Assembly: GCA_000802095.1 (NCBI GenBank)
Contig: JUEB01000033.1
Coordinates: 1-64,000, forward strand
From: Peptococcaceae bacterium BICA1-7
GTDB taxonomy: Bacteria > Bacillota > Desulfotomaculia > Desulfotomaculales > Desulfocucumaceae
Reading direction: 5' to 3'
Length of the DNA stretch: 64,000 nucleotides
The notes below the pieces were generated by a model. That model was not told the DNA's origin. It saw nothing but the letters and a program-made list of their open reading frames with translations, and ran no database searches. The translations under genes were made by a program, and so were the position numbers. Below, piece by piece: positions 34,001 to 42,589 of the stretch; position 1 is the first letter of the stretch; each line of letters opens with the position of its first letter.

Positions 34001-35236
34001 TCAGTTACTGTACTGCAGCAGCCTGCGCTCTCCCTCCAGGGACCGTAAGCCGGTTATATCCTGGCTTACCTCCATAGTTCCTATATATTCCCCGTTTTGA
34101 TCCCTAAGGGCGGTGTACTCTATATGGATGAACCGGCCCTCAAGCTCCAGCCAGAACCGGGCGTTGCTGTGCCGCCCTGTTTTGAAGTCATTGACTATTC
34201 TTTCCACCATGTGCACGCTTTCAGGAGGATGGCAGTTTTGAACCTTTCTTCCTATAATTGATTTTGTCCTGGTGAATATCCTTTCTCTGCCCTGCGAAAA
34301 ATACCTCACCTCATCATTGCTGTCAACAAAGGTTACATCCACCGGTAAATTGGTGAGTATGGAGTTGACCTGGTCAGGGGTAAGTGCTCCGGTATCCAGC
34401 TCCAGGGCGCCTTCCGCCCTCCGCCATGCTGCTGTATCGCTGCGGACATCCCCGTACTTAAAGTGCCCGGTTTCCCTTACTGAAAAAATTTCCCCGAAAT
34501 CAGCGGACTGCTCCTTTATTTCGGCCCATTCACTGTCGGAGAGGGTATTTGTCATCATGGGGGAGAGTATTTCCTCTTCTTTAAAAAACATTTCCAGAAG
34601 CTTGTCCTTAACAGCCTTAAAATTTTCCCTGGCCTCCGGCAATATTTCACCCATGTTTTCTGGGCCAAGCCTTTCAGTCATACCCATAAACCCTTTTAGC
34701 ATATCTCTTATTTCATCGTCCACCGACCACATTACCGAAGGGGGGCCGGTTATCTGGCGCCTTTCCAGGTAAGGGAAAAAAATATTTTCCTTTTTGCTGA
34801 AATGCCTGTCTATATTACGGTAAAAATATTTTGTTTTTTCTTTCAGGTCGTTAATAGCCACTTCTTTGTCCTTACTATCCGCCGCCACCCCGTCCATGTA
34901 CCTTTCAATAGAGGAGACCGCCTTTTGGGCCTCGCTGTTTTCCTTTTTAAAAGTGTGCAGAGGGTGATCGTCGGGCAGTTCCCGGCGCTCAATTTTGGAC
35001 AGTGACTCTTTGAAAACAGCGGCGTGCACATCGCACATCTTTTTAATCTCTTCAGGGTGCATCCCCTCTTCGATCAGACGCTGCTCCATAGCGGCTATTT
35101 CAGTGGCGTCCACTCCCTCCGTCAGGCTGGCGAACTCCCGCTTGACGTCTTCCGGGTCTCTGCCTTTATGAAGGTCTGTGATCAGTCCTTTTAGTATCTT
35201 CTGTCTGTGTTCCCTGTTTTGAATATATTCGCTCAT
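34001..35236 (-). CDS. DUF438 - hemerythrin - PAS protein
   Basis: A 411-residue cytoplasmic protein. Residues ~10-75 form the DUF438 domain (KILKGLITDLHKGRDPEDVKREF, ending CDVHAAVF). Residues ~90-230 are a hemerythrin-like four-helix bundle with metal-ligand His/Glu (DDHPLHTFKKEN, RHFSKKENIFFPYLE, FFKEEEILSPMM). Residues ~290-400 are a PAS domain (VDVTFVDSNDEVRYFSQG, the CHPPESVHMVERIV motif, ending GTMEVSQDIT). Proteins of this make-up are thought to sense oxygen, NO or iron in anaerobes. AAGGGGGATCGATT precedes the ATG. The M48 gene follows 4 nt after its stop. Confidence 0.92.
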   Translation of the reverse strand: MSEYIQNREHRQKILKGLITDLHKGRDPEDVKREFASLTEGVDATEIAAMEQRLIEEGMHPEEIKKMCDVHAAVFKESLSKIERRELPDDHPLHTFKKENSEAQKAVSSIERYMDGVAADSKDKEVAINDLKEKTKYFYRNIDRHFSKKENIFFPYLERRQITGPPSVMWSVDDEIRDMLKGFMGMTERLGPENMGEILPEARENFKAVKDKLLEMFFKEEEILSPMMTNTLSDSEWAEIKEQSADFGEIFSVRETGHFKYGDVRSDTAAWRRAEGALELDTGALTPDQVNSILTNLPVDVTFVDSNDEVRYFSQGRERIFTRTKSIIGRKVQNCHPPESVHMVERIVNDFKTGRHSNARFWLELEGRFIHIEYTALRDQNGEYIGTMEVSQDITGLRSLEGERRLLQYSN

Positions 35237-35294
35237 AATCGATCCCCCTTATGGAGAATAAACTATCTGTATATACTTCCCCGGTTATTCCTTA

Positions 35295-35915
35295 TTATAC
35301 AAACCCGCCGAGGGCAGCAAGGCCGAAGGAGAGTATAATTAATCCGGAGAAAATGTTTACACCTCTAAGCCACCGGGAATTAATCCGGTCTCTTAAAAAA
35401 CCCACCGCGCCGCTTAAGGTTAGCCACCACAGGGAGGACCCGATGAATACCCCTGATACTAAAAGGGCTGCAGGGAGAAGGCTGCCTTCCTGACCGGCAA
35501 CCCCCAGGCCGGCGAAAACCGCCGCAAATGACAGTATGGTCATGGGGTTTACCAGGGTAAGGAAAAAGGTGGATGCATAAGTCCCCCAGAGGCTTTTCTT
35601 CATCTCCTTCTCCTTTTTTTCAGAAGGGGCGGACATAAGTGTTCTGATGCCCAGGTAACAAAGGAATACCCCCCCCGCAACACCCAGAAGACCCCTTTGG
35701 TGCACCAGCAGATTTGACAGGGCAGTGAGGCCGAAACCGGCTATAGAGCCGTATATGGCATCCGCGGTGGCGGCTCCCATTCCTGAAGCCAGCCCGTACA
35801 GCCTTCCCCCGGCCAGGGTGTTTCTTATGCAAAGCACTCCTATGGGGCCCACCGGGGCGGCAATGGAAAAGCCCACTACTATTCCCTTTAATACAGTTAC
35901 AGCATCCATATTCAT
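35295..35915 (-). CDS. LysE-family amino-acid exporter
   Basis: A 206-residue membrane protein with about six hydrophobic segments and the LysE/RhtB signature near the N-terminus (SIAAPVGPIGVLCIRNTLAGGR ... GMGAATADAIYG). The central TFFLTLVNPMTILSFAAVFAG is the second family motif. Such proteins export amino acids by proton antiport. The start overlaps the stop of the Lrp-type regulator gene by 4 nt (ATGA), so the pair is translationally coupled. Lrp-type control of LysE exporters is a known arrangement. The substrate is not predictable. Confidence 0.9.
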   Translation of the reverse strand: MNMDAVTVLKGIVVGFSIAAPVGPIGVLCIRNTLAGGRLYGLASGMGAATADAIYGSIAGFGLTALSNLLVHQRGLLGVAGGVFLCYLGIRTLMSAPSEKKEKEMKKSLWGTYASTFFLTLVNPMTILSFAAVFAGLGVAGQEGSLLPAALLVSGVFIGSSLWWLTLSGAVGFLRDRINSRWLRGVNIFSGLIILSFGLAALGGFV

Positions 35916-36379
35916 AATTCCTCTCCCGGCCCCGGCAGTGGGACAGCGGAAGTTTCCTTTACCGTGGAAAGGGCAATGCTGGTGCGGGTCCTGGCAATGC
36001 CGGGAATTTCTTTTAAGTGGCTGCTGATTATTCTTTCCAGGGCGTTAATACCAGAGCAGCGAACCTTGAGCAGATAGTCCTCCTCACCGGTTATGTGATG
36101 GCATTCCTGTATCTCCGCCATCTCTCCCACCAGCTTTAAAAAGCCGGGCCGGTGATCGGGCCTGTCCAGGGTAACCGAGATAAAGGCGGTAAGCCCGCAG
36201 CCCACAGCCCCGGGATCTACCAGAGCGGAATACCCTTTTATTACTCCTTTTTCCTCAAGCTTACGGGTCCGGTCTGCCGCCGCCGGGGCCGAAAGCCCCA
36301 GCAAAGAACCCAGCTCGGCCCAGGTAATTCTCCCCTGACTCATCATGCGGGCAATTAATTTGAAATCAATCTCATCCAC
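35912..36379 (-). CDS. Lrp/AsnC-family transcription regulator
   Basis: About 155 residues: an N-terminal winged helix-turn-helix (DEIDFKLIARMMSQGRITWAELGSLLGLSAPAAADRTRKLEEKGVI) and a C-terminal RAM ligand/oligomerisation domain (VTLDRPDHRPGFLKLVGEM, ECHHITGEEDYLLKVRCSGI, IPGIARTRTSIALSTVKE). GTG 36379 has AAGAAGG about 8 nt upstream and gives the family length; the longer frame to 36442 would add a non-homologous tail. It is coupled to the lysE-like gene and probably controls it in response to an amino acid. Confidence 0.9.
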   Translation of the reverse strand: MDEIDFKLIARMMSQGRITWAELGSLLGLSAPAAADRTRKLEEKGVIKGYSALVDPGAVGCGLTAFISVTLDRPDHRPGFLKLVGEMAEIQECHHITGEEDYLLKVRCSGINALERIISSHLKEIPGIARTRTSIALSTVKETSAVPLPGPGEEL

Positions 36380-36574
36380 AATAAAAACCTTCTTTTCAAA
36401 TGATATGTATATAATATAAACATGAAAACAATGTAATTGCAATATATTACTTCATAATTAAGCTTAGTGGCTTGAAAATTATTCTGCCACCTTAAACCTA
36501 AATAATCTCTCGGCTGAGCTGGAAAGAATAACTGTGAAATTTGCCAGAGCATAGCTGTAAGATGCTAAAAGGTT

Positions 36575-36607
36575 AAAAAAACGCCCCTTTGTAAGGGCGT
36601 TTTTTTA
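36575..36607. terminator. Terminator of the EAL gene
   Basis: A symmetrical hairpin (AAAAAACGCCC / GGGCGTTTTTTT) lies 14 nt after the stop codon of the minus-strand EAL gene. Confidence 0.85.
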
Positions 36608-36620
36608 TGTCAGGCCGTGG

Positions 36621-37856
36621 TCAGACAGTGGAGTTGGAGTTGGTGTCAATACAAATTATAAATTGCCTCCGGCAGGTATTATCAAAATAAGCTGATATGG
36701 TTGTGCAGAGGTTTCCCGAGGCCAGTGAGATATATGGTTCAGTGACGCACTTTTTCATTCCGGTCCCCGCCAGGAGGTAAAAATAATCCTTTAGAGAATG
36801 ATCGGTTCCACATGGGGCGGGGCGAAAGGCCGGCCGGGCGCAGGCCGACAGAATTGTCTGGTTGCATATGGTATTGCTGACCTGAATGCCTGACTGGTCG
36901 AGTATATAAATACACTCCAGATACCCATACTTTGTGATTACCTGCCTGAGTTTTTTGTCAAAATCAGCAGGCCTTATGTTTGTTAGCTCGTTGATTATAC
37001 TGCATAATAGGGTCTCATATTCCCTTTCCTGAATGCTTTTGAGGCTAATTTTCCGCAGGGCGTGCTCCTTAAACCTTAAGGCAATATTTTCCATGCGCTC
37101 GGTCAGGCTATTAAAAGGTATATAAGAAATATCCCGGGGCTCGGAAAAGTGGAATCCCTGAAGCATATCCACTCCCAAATCAAGTGCGGCTATGGCTTCT
37201 TCCATTCTTTCCACCCCCTCGGCCACAACCAGCGCCCCTGTGTTCCTGGCCAGGCTGATAAGGGATTTAAACACTTCCCGCTTGTAATACTCCTTATCCA
37301 GGTCTTTGACCAGTGCCCTGTCTATTTTAAGTATATCCGGTCTGGTAAGGGCTACCCTGTTCAGGTTGGAGTGCCCTGCGCCTATGTCATCCAGGGCGAT
37401 TATGAAGCCGTGGCTGCGATATGTGTTGATAAAGGAGTGCAGAGATTCAACATCCTTCACCCCAGCCTCGTTTATTTCTATGGCTATGCTGTCAGGGTTA
37501 AGGTTCAGGCCTCTAACCGCCCCCAGAAGGACTCCTGAACCCACCACTCCCAGGTCTATTATAGATGCGTCAAGGTTAAGAAAAAGTATGGTATCTCTGC
37601 CCAGCTGTGATTTAACCGAAGAAAAATTCTCCAGTGCCCTTTTTCTACATAGCCTGTCCAGCTCAACAGCAAGGCCCGCGGACGAGGCGAGGGCAAAGAG
37701 TGAGTCCGGCATGATTATTGTGTTATTGTAATAACCCCTGGTCAGCGCCTCCAGCCCCACCAGGGCTCTTTTTTTAATGGAGAGTATGGGCTGGAAAACT
37801 GTAATTATGCTTTCGTTAGTAATTATTTCTTCAATTACTTTACTGTTGGCCTTCAT
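36621..37856 (-). CDS. EAL-domain cyclic-di-GMP phosphodiesterase with C-terminal sensor-like domain
   Basis: About 411 residues. Residues ~10-245 form an EAL domain with the catalytic set in place: LEALTRG (EAL), FLNLDAS (Asn), AIEINE (Glu), ALDDIGAGHSN (Asp-Asp), LKIDRAL (Lys), VVAEGVE (Glu) and DMLQGFHF (Gln). It should hydrolyse c-di-GMP to pGpG. The C-terminal ~150 residues (YGYLECIYILDQSGIQVSN ...) look like a sensory domain of the YkuI-C/PDC kind, with several Cys. There is no transmembrane helix, so it is cytosolic. ATG 37856 follows GCAGGTG. A terminator-like hairpin sits in its leader. A PilZ receptor gene lies 2 kb away. Confidence 0.9.
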   Translation of the reverse strand: MKANSKVIEEIITNESIITVFQPILSIKKRALVGLEALTRGYYNNTIIMPDSLFALASSAGLAVELDRLCRKRALENFSSVKSQLGRDTILFLNLDASIIDLGVVGSGVLLGAVRGLNLNPDSIAIEINEAGVKDVESLHSFINTYRSHGFIIALDDIGAGHSNLNRVALTRPDILKIDRALVKDLDKEYYKREVFKSLISLARNTGALVVAEGVERMEEAIAALDLGVDMLQGFHFSEPRDISYIPFNSLTERMENIALRFKEHALRKISLKSIQEREYETLLCSIINELTNIRPADFDKKLRQVITKYGYLECIYILDQSGIQVSNTICNQTILSACARPAFRPAPCGTDHSLKDYFYLLAGTGMKKCVTEPYISLASGNLCTTISAYFDNTCRRQFIICIDTNSNSTV

Positions 37857-37894
37857 ATGCACACCTGCTATCCCTTATTCCAGTATGGCGAAGA

Positions 37895-37927
37895 TAAAAA
37901 AGTCCCTGCCGCTTAAAGGCAGGGACT
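37895..37927 (-). terminator. Leader terminator (attenuator-like) upstream of the EAL gene
   Basis: A perfect 10-bp stem (AGTCCCTGCC / GGCAGGGACT) with a 7-nt loop is followed, on the minus strand, by TTTTTT, about 40 nt before the EAL start codon. No gene on that strand ends just upstream, so it is more likely to act in the leader of the EAL transcript than to end another gene. Confidence 0.6.
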
Positions 37928-37985
37928 CCATTGTCGGGATCATCTTCTTTGATGAAAGTCGATATTTGTCATTTGATTATGGTTA

Positions 37986-38014
37986 ATTATACTTGCAGTC
38001 AGCGGCCGGGGCAA
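37986..38014 (-). promoter_or_regulatory. Candidate sigma-A promoter of the EAL gene
   Basis: On the minus strand TTGCCC (38009-38014) and TATAAT (37986-37991) are separated by 17 nt. Transcription would begin near 37979, giving a ~120-nt leader that contains the hairpin terminator. Confidence 0.55.
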
Positions 38015-38179
38015 TAAAAAAATGCAATTTATTCCTCGCCTTTTTTTGCAGGATGACCGTTATGTAAAGGTATAACAGGTGCTTACGGGCTTTTGGGGTG
38101 AATGAATATAAATATATATACTGTTAATTTAACTTCAAATTTATTAGAATAAAGCAAGGAAAGGTGGGGGCATACATTT

Positions 38180-40105
38180 ATGCAGGCGCTTAGAATAGCC
38201 CTTGGGCAGATGGAAGTTGTTCCGGGCAGGCCGGACTTAAATACCCGGTCAATGCTTGATATGATAGAAAGTGCCCGGGTAAAGAATGCGGATATGATAA
38301 TATTCCCCGAAATGTGCGTTCCCGGATACTTTTTGGGGGACACCTGGGAGCAGAGATCCTTTTTGCGCGACTGTGAGCATTACGGCCGCCTGGTGGTGGA
38401 AGCATCATCCGGCCTTTGCGTACTGTTTGGAAATGTAGGGGTTGACTGGAGCAAAACCGGAGATGATGGCAGGGTACGCAAGTATAATTCCTTTTTTATC
38501 TCCCAGAACGGGGAGCTGCGCGGAGGGGACAACTTCCCCTACCCCTTCAGAATAAAAACACTGCAGCCTAATTATCGGGAATTTGATGATACCCGCCATT
38601 TTTACAGCCTGAGAAAACTGGCCCAGGAAATGGGTGTTCAGGCTGAAAAACTTCTGCAGCCGGTCAACCTTGAAATTAACGGTAAGCTTTTAAAACTGGG
38701 CTGCATACTCTGTGAGGATGGCTGGAGCGATGATTACAACCTTGAGCCAATAGCCATTATTAGCAGTAAGGGCCCGGTGGACCTTTTTGTCAATATTTCC
38801 AGCTCGCCCTTTACCACCGGGAAAAACAGCAAGAGAAACCGCGTTTTTTCCAGGCAGGTGAGAGACAACGGCGTTCCCCTGGCATATGTCAATAATGTGG
38901 GCATCCAGAATATAGGTAAGACCGTTTATACCTTTGACGGGCAAAGTACAGTATACAGTGGGGAAGGGGAAATAATAGACCACTGCCCTCCCTTCTCCAC
39001 AGAACTTAAAATTATAGATCTGAATCTGTCCGGAGGCTTACGCGTGGACGGCCCTGCCGCTGTTCCCGACGACTGGGATATAGGAAGCATTCAACTGGCC
39101 CTAAGTTATGGTATTGAAAGGTTTCTGTCATCCATTGGGATGGGCAGGGTGGTGTTGGGAGTTTCCGGGGGGATTGACTCTGCCGTTGGCGCCTGCCTTT
39201 ACACCAGCGTACTGGGCCCGGAAAATGTGCTGCTGGTGAATATGCCCAGCAGGTATAATTCCACCACCACCAGGAGCCTGGCCGCCAGGCTGGCCCAAAA
39301 CCTGGGCTGCCTTTACACGGTAATGCCCATACAGGAGTCGGTGGACAGGACTGTTCAGCAGATAGTGGATACCCCTGTAGTCAGCCCTGTGTCCGATGAT
39401 GTTTATCTTTCCCTGTCATCCTTCATGCAGGAAAATATTCAGGCCCGGGATCGTTCCTCCCGCGTTCTTGCCGGGGTGGCCTCAGCCTTTGGGGGGGGAT
39501 TTACCTGCAATGCCAATAAGAGCGAGATGACGGTGGGCTATTCTACACTGTACGGTGATTTAGCCGGTTTTCTGGCTGCCCTGGGGGATCTTTGGAAACA
39601 CCAGGTTTATGACCTGGCCCACTTTATTAATGAAAAAATATATGGCTGTGAAGTAATACCCCGGGAGATAATCGATCTGGTGCCCAGCGCAGAGCTTTCC
39701 TTTGAGCAGTCCGTGGACGAGGGTAAGGGGGACCCCATAGTGTACCCCTACCACGACTATTTGTTCAGGGCCTTTATGGAATACTGGAACAGGGCTATCC
39801 CGGAAGATGTGCTGGACTGGTATGCCCGTGGGGTGCTGGAAGAAAATATAGGCTGTGCCAAGGGGCTGCCCGGCAAAATATTTTCAGGCCCCAAGGAATT
39901 TATTGAAGACCTGGAAAAATGGTGGGGGCTCTACACCGGGCTGGGTGTGGCCAAGCGCATTCAGGCGCCCCCGGTGCTGGCAGTCAGCAGAAGGGCCTAT
40001 GGTTTTGATCACAGAGAGTCTCAAAATGGAGTTTATTTCACCGCCAGGTATTTAGAATTAAAACAAATAATACTGGACAGAAGAAGGGATAGCCTGCCCC
40101 AATAA
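38180..40105 (+). CDS. nadE: NAD+ synthetase (glutamine-dependent)
   Basis: A 641-residue fusion of a nitrilase-type glutaminase (residues 1-~290) and an ATP-pyrophosphatase synthetase (~300-641); it amidates nicotinate adenine dinucleotide to NAD+. The glutaminase triad is visible as Glu in FPEMCVPGY, Lys in the RIKTLQPNY region and Cys in GCILCEDGW (~residue 176). The synthetase P-loop is VLGVSGGIDSAVGA (~329). NKSEMTVGYSTLYGDLAG carries the substrate loop. Its size and order match the long bacterial NadE. ATG 38180 has AAGGAAAGGTGGGG upstream. Confidence 0.93.
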   Translation: MQALRIALGQMEVVPGRPDLNTRSMLDMIESARVKNADMIIFPEMCVPGYFLGDTWEQRSFLRDCEHYGRLVVEASSGLCVLFGNVGVDWSKTGDDGRVRKYNSFFISQNGELRGGDNFPYPFRIKTLQPNYREFDDTRHFYSLRKLAQEMGVQAEKLLQPVNLEINGKLLKLGCILCEDGWSDDYNLEPIAIISSKGPVDLFVNISSSPFTTGKNSKRNRVFSRQVRDNGVPLAYVNNVGIQNIGKTVYTFDGQSTVYSGEGEIIDHCPPFSTELKIIDLNLSGGLRVDGPAAVPDDWDIGSIQLALSYGIERFLSSIGMGRVVLGVSGGIDSAVGACLYTSVLGPENVLLVNMPSRYNSTTTRSLAARLAQNLGCLYTVMPIQESVDRTVQQIVDTPVVSPVSDDVYLSLSSFMQENIQARDRSSRVLAGVASAFGGGFTCNANKSEMTVGYSTLYGDLAGFLAALGDLWKHQVYDLAHFINEKIYGCEVIPREIIDLVPSAELSFEQSVDEGKGDPIVYPYHDYLFRAFMEYWNRAIPEDVLDWYARGVLEENIGCAKGLPGKIFSGPKEFIEDLEKWWGLYTGLGVAKRIQAPPVLAVSRRAYGFDHRESQNGVYFTARYLELKQIILDRRRDSLPQ

Positions 40106-40128
40106 GGGGCAGGCCGTGGGGGATATCA

Positions 40129-40500
40129 ATGGAAAGAAGAAGGTTTTCCAGGGTGGATTTTCATATGGGGGCCATCATCAGATACAGGCATAAATCTTTT
40201 AGGGGAGAGGTGCAAAACATAAGCCTCAACGGGGTTTCTATCAAAATCAGTGAAAAAATTGCGGCAGGCGAGATAGTGGAAGTTATGATCAGTCTGACAG
40301 GAGACTCCTCCTGCCTCTCCATCAACCTTGAAGGGGTGGTGCTAAGGACGGGGGAGGAGGGTATTGCCCTGCAGTACCGGAAGGTGGACCTGGACGCCTT
40401 CATTCATTTGAGAAATATAGTTTCGTATAACCTGGACAACTCGGATAAGGTGATGGAGGAGTTTCAAAGCTTCATTGGGGGAAACAACACTTCCAGTTAG
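40129..40500 (+). CDS. PilZ-domain c-di-GMP receptor
   Basis: A 123-residue single-domain protein. The c-di-GMP-binding motifs are both present: the N-terminal RRRFSR (RxxxR, residues 3-6 on) and NISLNGVSI (D/NxSxxG, ~residue 30). The strand pattern ending GIALQYRKVD is typical of PilZ. No output domain is fused, so it would act by protein contact. It lies 23 nt after nadE and may be co-transcribed. With the EAL enzyme and the candidate GEMM riboswitch it shows active c-di-GMP signalling; no GGDEF cyclase is in the window. Confidence 0.9.
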   Translation: MERRRFSRVDFHMGAIIRYRHKSFRGEVQNISLNGVSIKISEKIAAGEIVEVMISLTGDSSCLSINLEGVVLRTGEEGIALQYRKVDLDAFIHLRNIVSYNLDNSDKVMEEFQSFIGGNNTSS

Positions 40501-40518
40501 TTAGCCTTTTCCATCGCA

Positions 40519-40546
40519 TAAAAAAAATGGCCGTTTGATAACGGCC
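40519..40546 (-). terminator. Terminator of the minus-strand helical protein gene
   Basis: GGCCGTT / AACGGCC with a 4-nt loop is followed, on the minus strand, by a run of seven T, 30 nt after the stop at 40576. Confidence 0.8.
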
Positions 40547-40575
40547 GAAGAGGAGTACCTGTTGTAATTATTTGA

Positions 40576-41154
40576 TTAATGCCGGCTGCCCTGCCGGTCA
40601 ATATTAGCCAGTATACCTTTGCTGGCGCAGTTTATGTGACGGAATATGTCCTGAAAGGCATCAAGTAATTGCTGGTAGATAGTAGATGCCTCCAGATAGC
40701 AGGCTCCCTTTTTAGACCTGTTCCTGCGGTTTTCGTTATATTCACTGCACAGGCAAAGGCACCTGTCGCTTCGCTCCTTAAGCCATTTGCCGGTCTCACC
40801 ATCCCCGCTGACCACGTAATAGGCCATTTTGTCCATACATTCCCGGGCATTACTTATAAGGACATTCATTTCATTCACGGCCCATTTGCTGAAAAGCACC
40901 CTCCGGGTAACCTTGCTCTTTATAGCATAAGATATTTTTTCAAGGTTAATCCTTATGTATTCCATATCTCTAAATACATCCTGCTCCCTGCTGGCCTTGT
41001 TCATTTCTTCCCGGATCTCATCACTGAGCATCTTTATTTCAGGGAGGTGCTGAGTTTTCTGCTGGTAAAAGTCATTTGATATGCCTTCAAGTATTTTTTC
41101 GAATTTATTGACTACAATGGACAGCTGTGTATAGTCCTCCTGTATTATAGTCAT
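40576..41154 (-). CDS. All-helical cytosolic protein, PhoU-like in style (192 aa)
   Basis: I do not recognise a specific family. The sequence is nearly all helix with heptad-like spacing (TQLSIVVNKFEKILEGI, LPEIKMLSDEIREEMNKAS, YIRINLEKISYAIKSKV, AVNEMNVLISNARECMDKMAYYV), in the manner of PhoU or hemerythrin-like bundles but without His/Glu metal ligands. A CLCLC cluster and RNRSKKGAC stretch lie in the last third. ATG 41154 follows AAGGAG at 9 nt; a longer frame to 41172 overlaps that site. It is convergent with the PilZ gene and has its own terminator. Confidence 0.65.
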   Translation of the reverse strand: MTIIQEDYTQLSIVVNKFEKILEGISNDFYQQKTQHLPEIKMLSDEIREEMNKASREQDVFRDMEYIRINLEKISYAIKSKVTRRVLFSKWAVNEMNVLISNARECMDKMAYYVVSGDGETGKWLKERSDRCLCLCSEYNENRRNRSKKGACYLEASTIYQQLLDAFQDIFRHINCASKGILANIDRQGSRH

Positions 41155-41524
41155 AATGCATTTCTCCTTCATAATAAAAATTGTCAGGTCATTTTAAACA
41201 GCCCGGCATCAATTTTCCAAAACTTATGTTGGGGAAGAAAATGCAGTAAATCCTGGTATCACCCCTATCAGGTTATTGACAATTGTTCATATCTTTATGA
41301 TATATGTAAAATCATTTTTTTTCAATTATATTAATAAAAAATTACGAAATAACTTTTTATTATTTTTTACAATCTGCCTTAATATAGTCATATGCTAAAG
41401 ATACCGTACAGGAGAGTTTTTTAAAAAAATGATTTTATAAAAAGACAATAAATTTGTGAAAATATGCACATTCCCAGCGTTACCAGCCCCTTTGACATTA
41501 AGATTATTTCAGTATAGGTCTTAT
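41155..41524. other. 370-bp AT-rich gene-free stretch
   Basis: It holds the upstream region of the helical-bundle gene. A TTGTCA lies near 41277 on the minus strand without a good -10 partner. I see no gene, repeat or hairpin of note. Confidence 0.5.
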
Positions 41525-41848
41525 TCAGGGCAGGTAGTCTTCCCTTAAGGGGGCAAATACCTCAACGGCCACGGAGTTTTCCACTATTTCAGCCCCATGC
41601 TCGGTTCCTCCGGGGATAGACCAGCTGTCGCCGGGGTTCACCTCATATTTCTGATCACCAATAGCAAGTATAATTTTTCCGGCTACCAGGTAGCCGGTCT
41701 GCTCCTGGGGGTGGCTGTGGGCTGGAAGTGTTTTACCCTTCTCCAGCAGAAACTCGGTCATGAGGCTGTTTGCGCCGTAGGCCAGGGTTTTCCTTCTGAT
41801 TCCGTCAATAGCTGGAATGTAACCGTCGGGGCTTTTTTTTATGAACAT
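41525..41848 (-). CDS. Small cupin-domain protein
   Basis: A 107-residue single cupin. Motif 1 is LPAHSHPQEQTGYLVAGKIILAIG (His-x-His ... Glu ... Gly) and motif 2 is PGDSWSIPGGTEHGAEIVE with the third His. A metal-dependent sugar-binding or enzymatic role is possible, but the substrate is unknown. AAAAAGGAGCTTT precedes the ATG. It is a lone gene with no visible partner. Confidence 0.88.
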   Translation of the reverse strand: MFIKKSPDGYIPAIDGIRRKTLAYGANSLMTEFLLEKGKTLPAHSHPQEQTGYLVAGKIILAIGDQKYEVNPGDSWSIPGGTEHGAEIVENSVAVEVFAPLREDYLP

Positions 41849-41927
41849 GCTTAAAGCTCCTTTTTAAAAAGTTACTTAAATAATATTATAACACCACCCT
41901 GGCTGCTGAAAATGGCTTTTCGAAGGG

Positions 41928-41965
41928 AAAGGGAAAGGTCCTTTAAAAATCGGACCTTTCCCTTT
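41928..41965 (-). terminator. Hairpin terminator of the SASP gene
   Basis: A perfect 14-bp purine/pyrimidine stem (AAAGGGAAAGGTCC / GGACCTTTCCCTTT) whose loop contains the stop codon of the SASP gene. Confidence 0.7.
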
Positions 41966-42284
41966 CTTCAACCGGGCCAATTTGTTTATTTTCACCCTGG
42001 GCCGCCAGTCTCTGCCTGTAGTGGTAGGCCAGCACAGTTTCAGTGAAGGCCACCATCTTTCCCACCATGTTTCCGCCCACCTTACCGTTAAGGCGGCTGG
42101 GCAGCTCACCTTTATCCATACCGGCATAATCCGGGAGTCCCAGCTCGGTGGCGATTTCATTCCTGAATTCTTCCAGGGCAGGTCCGATGAAAGGTTTTAA
42201 TTCAGCCGGGACCAGCCCGTTTGAAATATTTTGAACCAAATCCGGTATTTCAGTGTGAATTACAGTAAGATAATTATTTTCCAT
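41943..42284 (-). CDS. Alpha/beta-type small acid-soluble spore protein (long form)
   Basis: A 113-residue protein with the two conserved blocks of DNA-binding alpha/beta SASPs: FRNEIATELGLPDYAG (contains the E-I-A germination-protease site) and LPSRLNGKVGGNMVGKMV (the N-G-x-V-G-G-x-M-x-x-x-M-V block). These proteins coat DNA in the forespore and are degraded by GPR at germination. At 113 residues it is longer than the usual 60-75, with an N-terminal extension (~35 residues, LTVIHTEIPDLVQNISNG) and an acidic/Lys tail. AAGGAGGTATAGCCC precedes the ATG. The upstream 300 bp is very AT-rich. Confidence 0.85.
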   Translation of the reverse strand: MENNYLTVIHTEIPDLVQNISNGLVPAELKPFIGPALEEFRNEIATELGLPDYAGMDKGELPSRLNGKVGGNMVGKMVAFTETVLAYHYRQRLAAQGENKQIGPVEERERSDF

Positions 42285-42589
42285 GGGCTATACCTCCTTA
42301 AGCAGAGCTCATTTTTATTATTAATTATTATTTTTAAAATATGACTAGTAAATATAAATATTAATATTAAAAACTGGATTACTGATGATTATTTTGGCCT
42401 GGCTGTTTAAAATGACTAATTCAGGATGGGGAGCGGTATGATGATAGGATTAAAGCTTTTGGGATTTCTGGTGGTTTTCAAAGGGGGAGGGAGGACCGTG
42501 ATAATGGTGGGATCTCTGGTGCTTATCACGGTCTGCCTTGCTACGGGTAACGGGGCTGGCTTCCTTTCGGCTGTGTCCCTGCCGATTTT
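42285..42589. other. 305-bp gene-free stretch
   Basis: The AT-rich upstream region of the SASP gene, then a 9-bp inverted repeat (ACCGTGATA / TATCACGGT) around 42497-42534 downstream of the minus-strand gene at 42590. A plus-strand frame from about 42438 is open but judged unlikely to be a gene. Confidence 0.45.
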
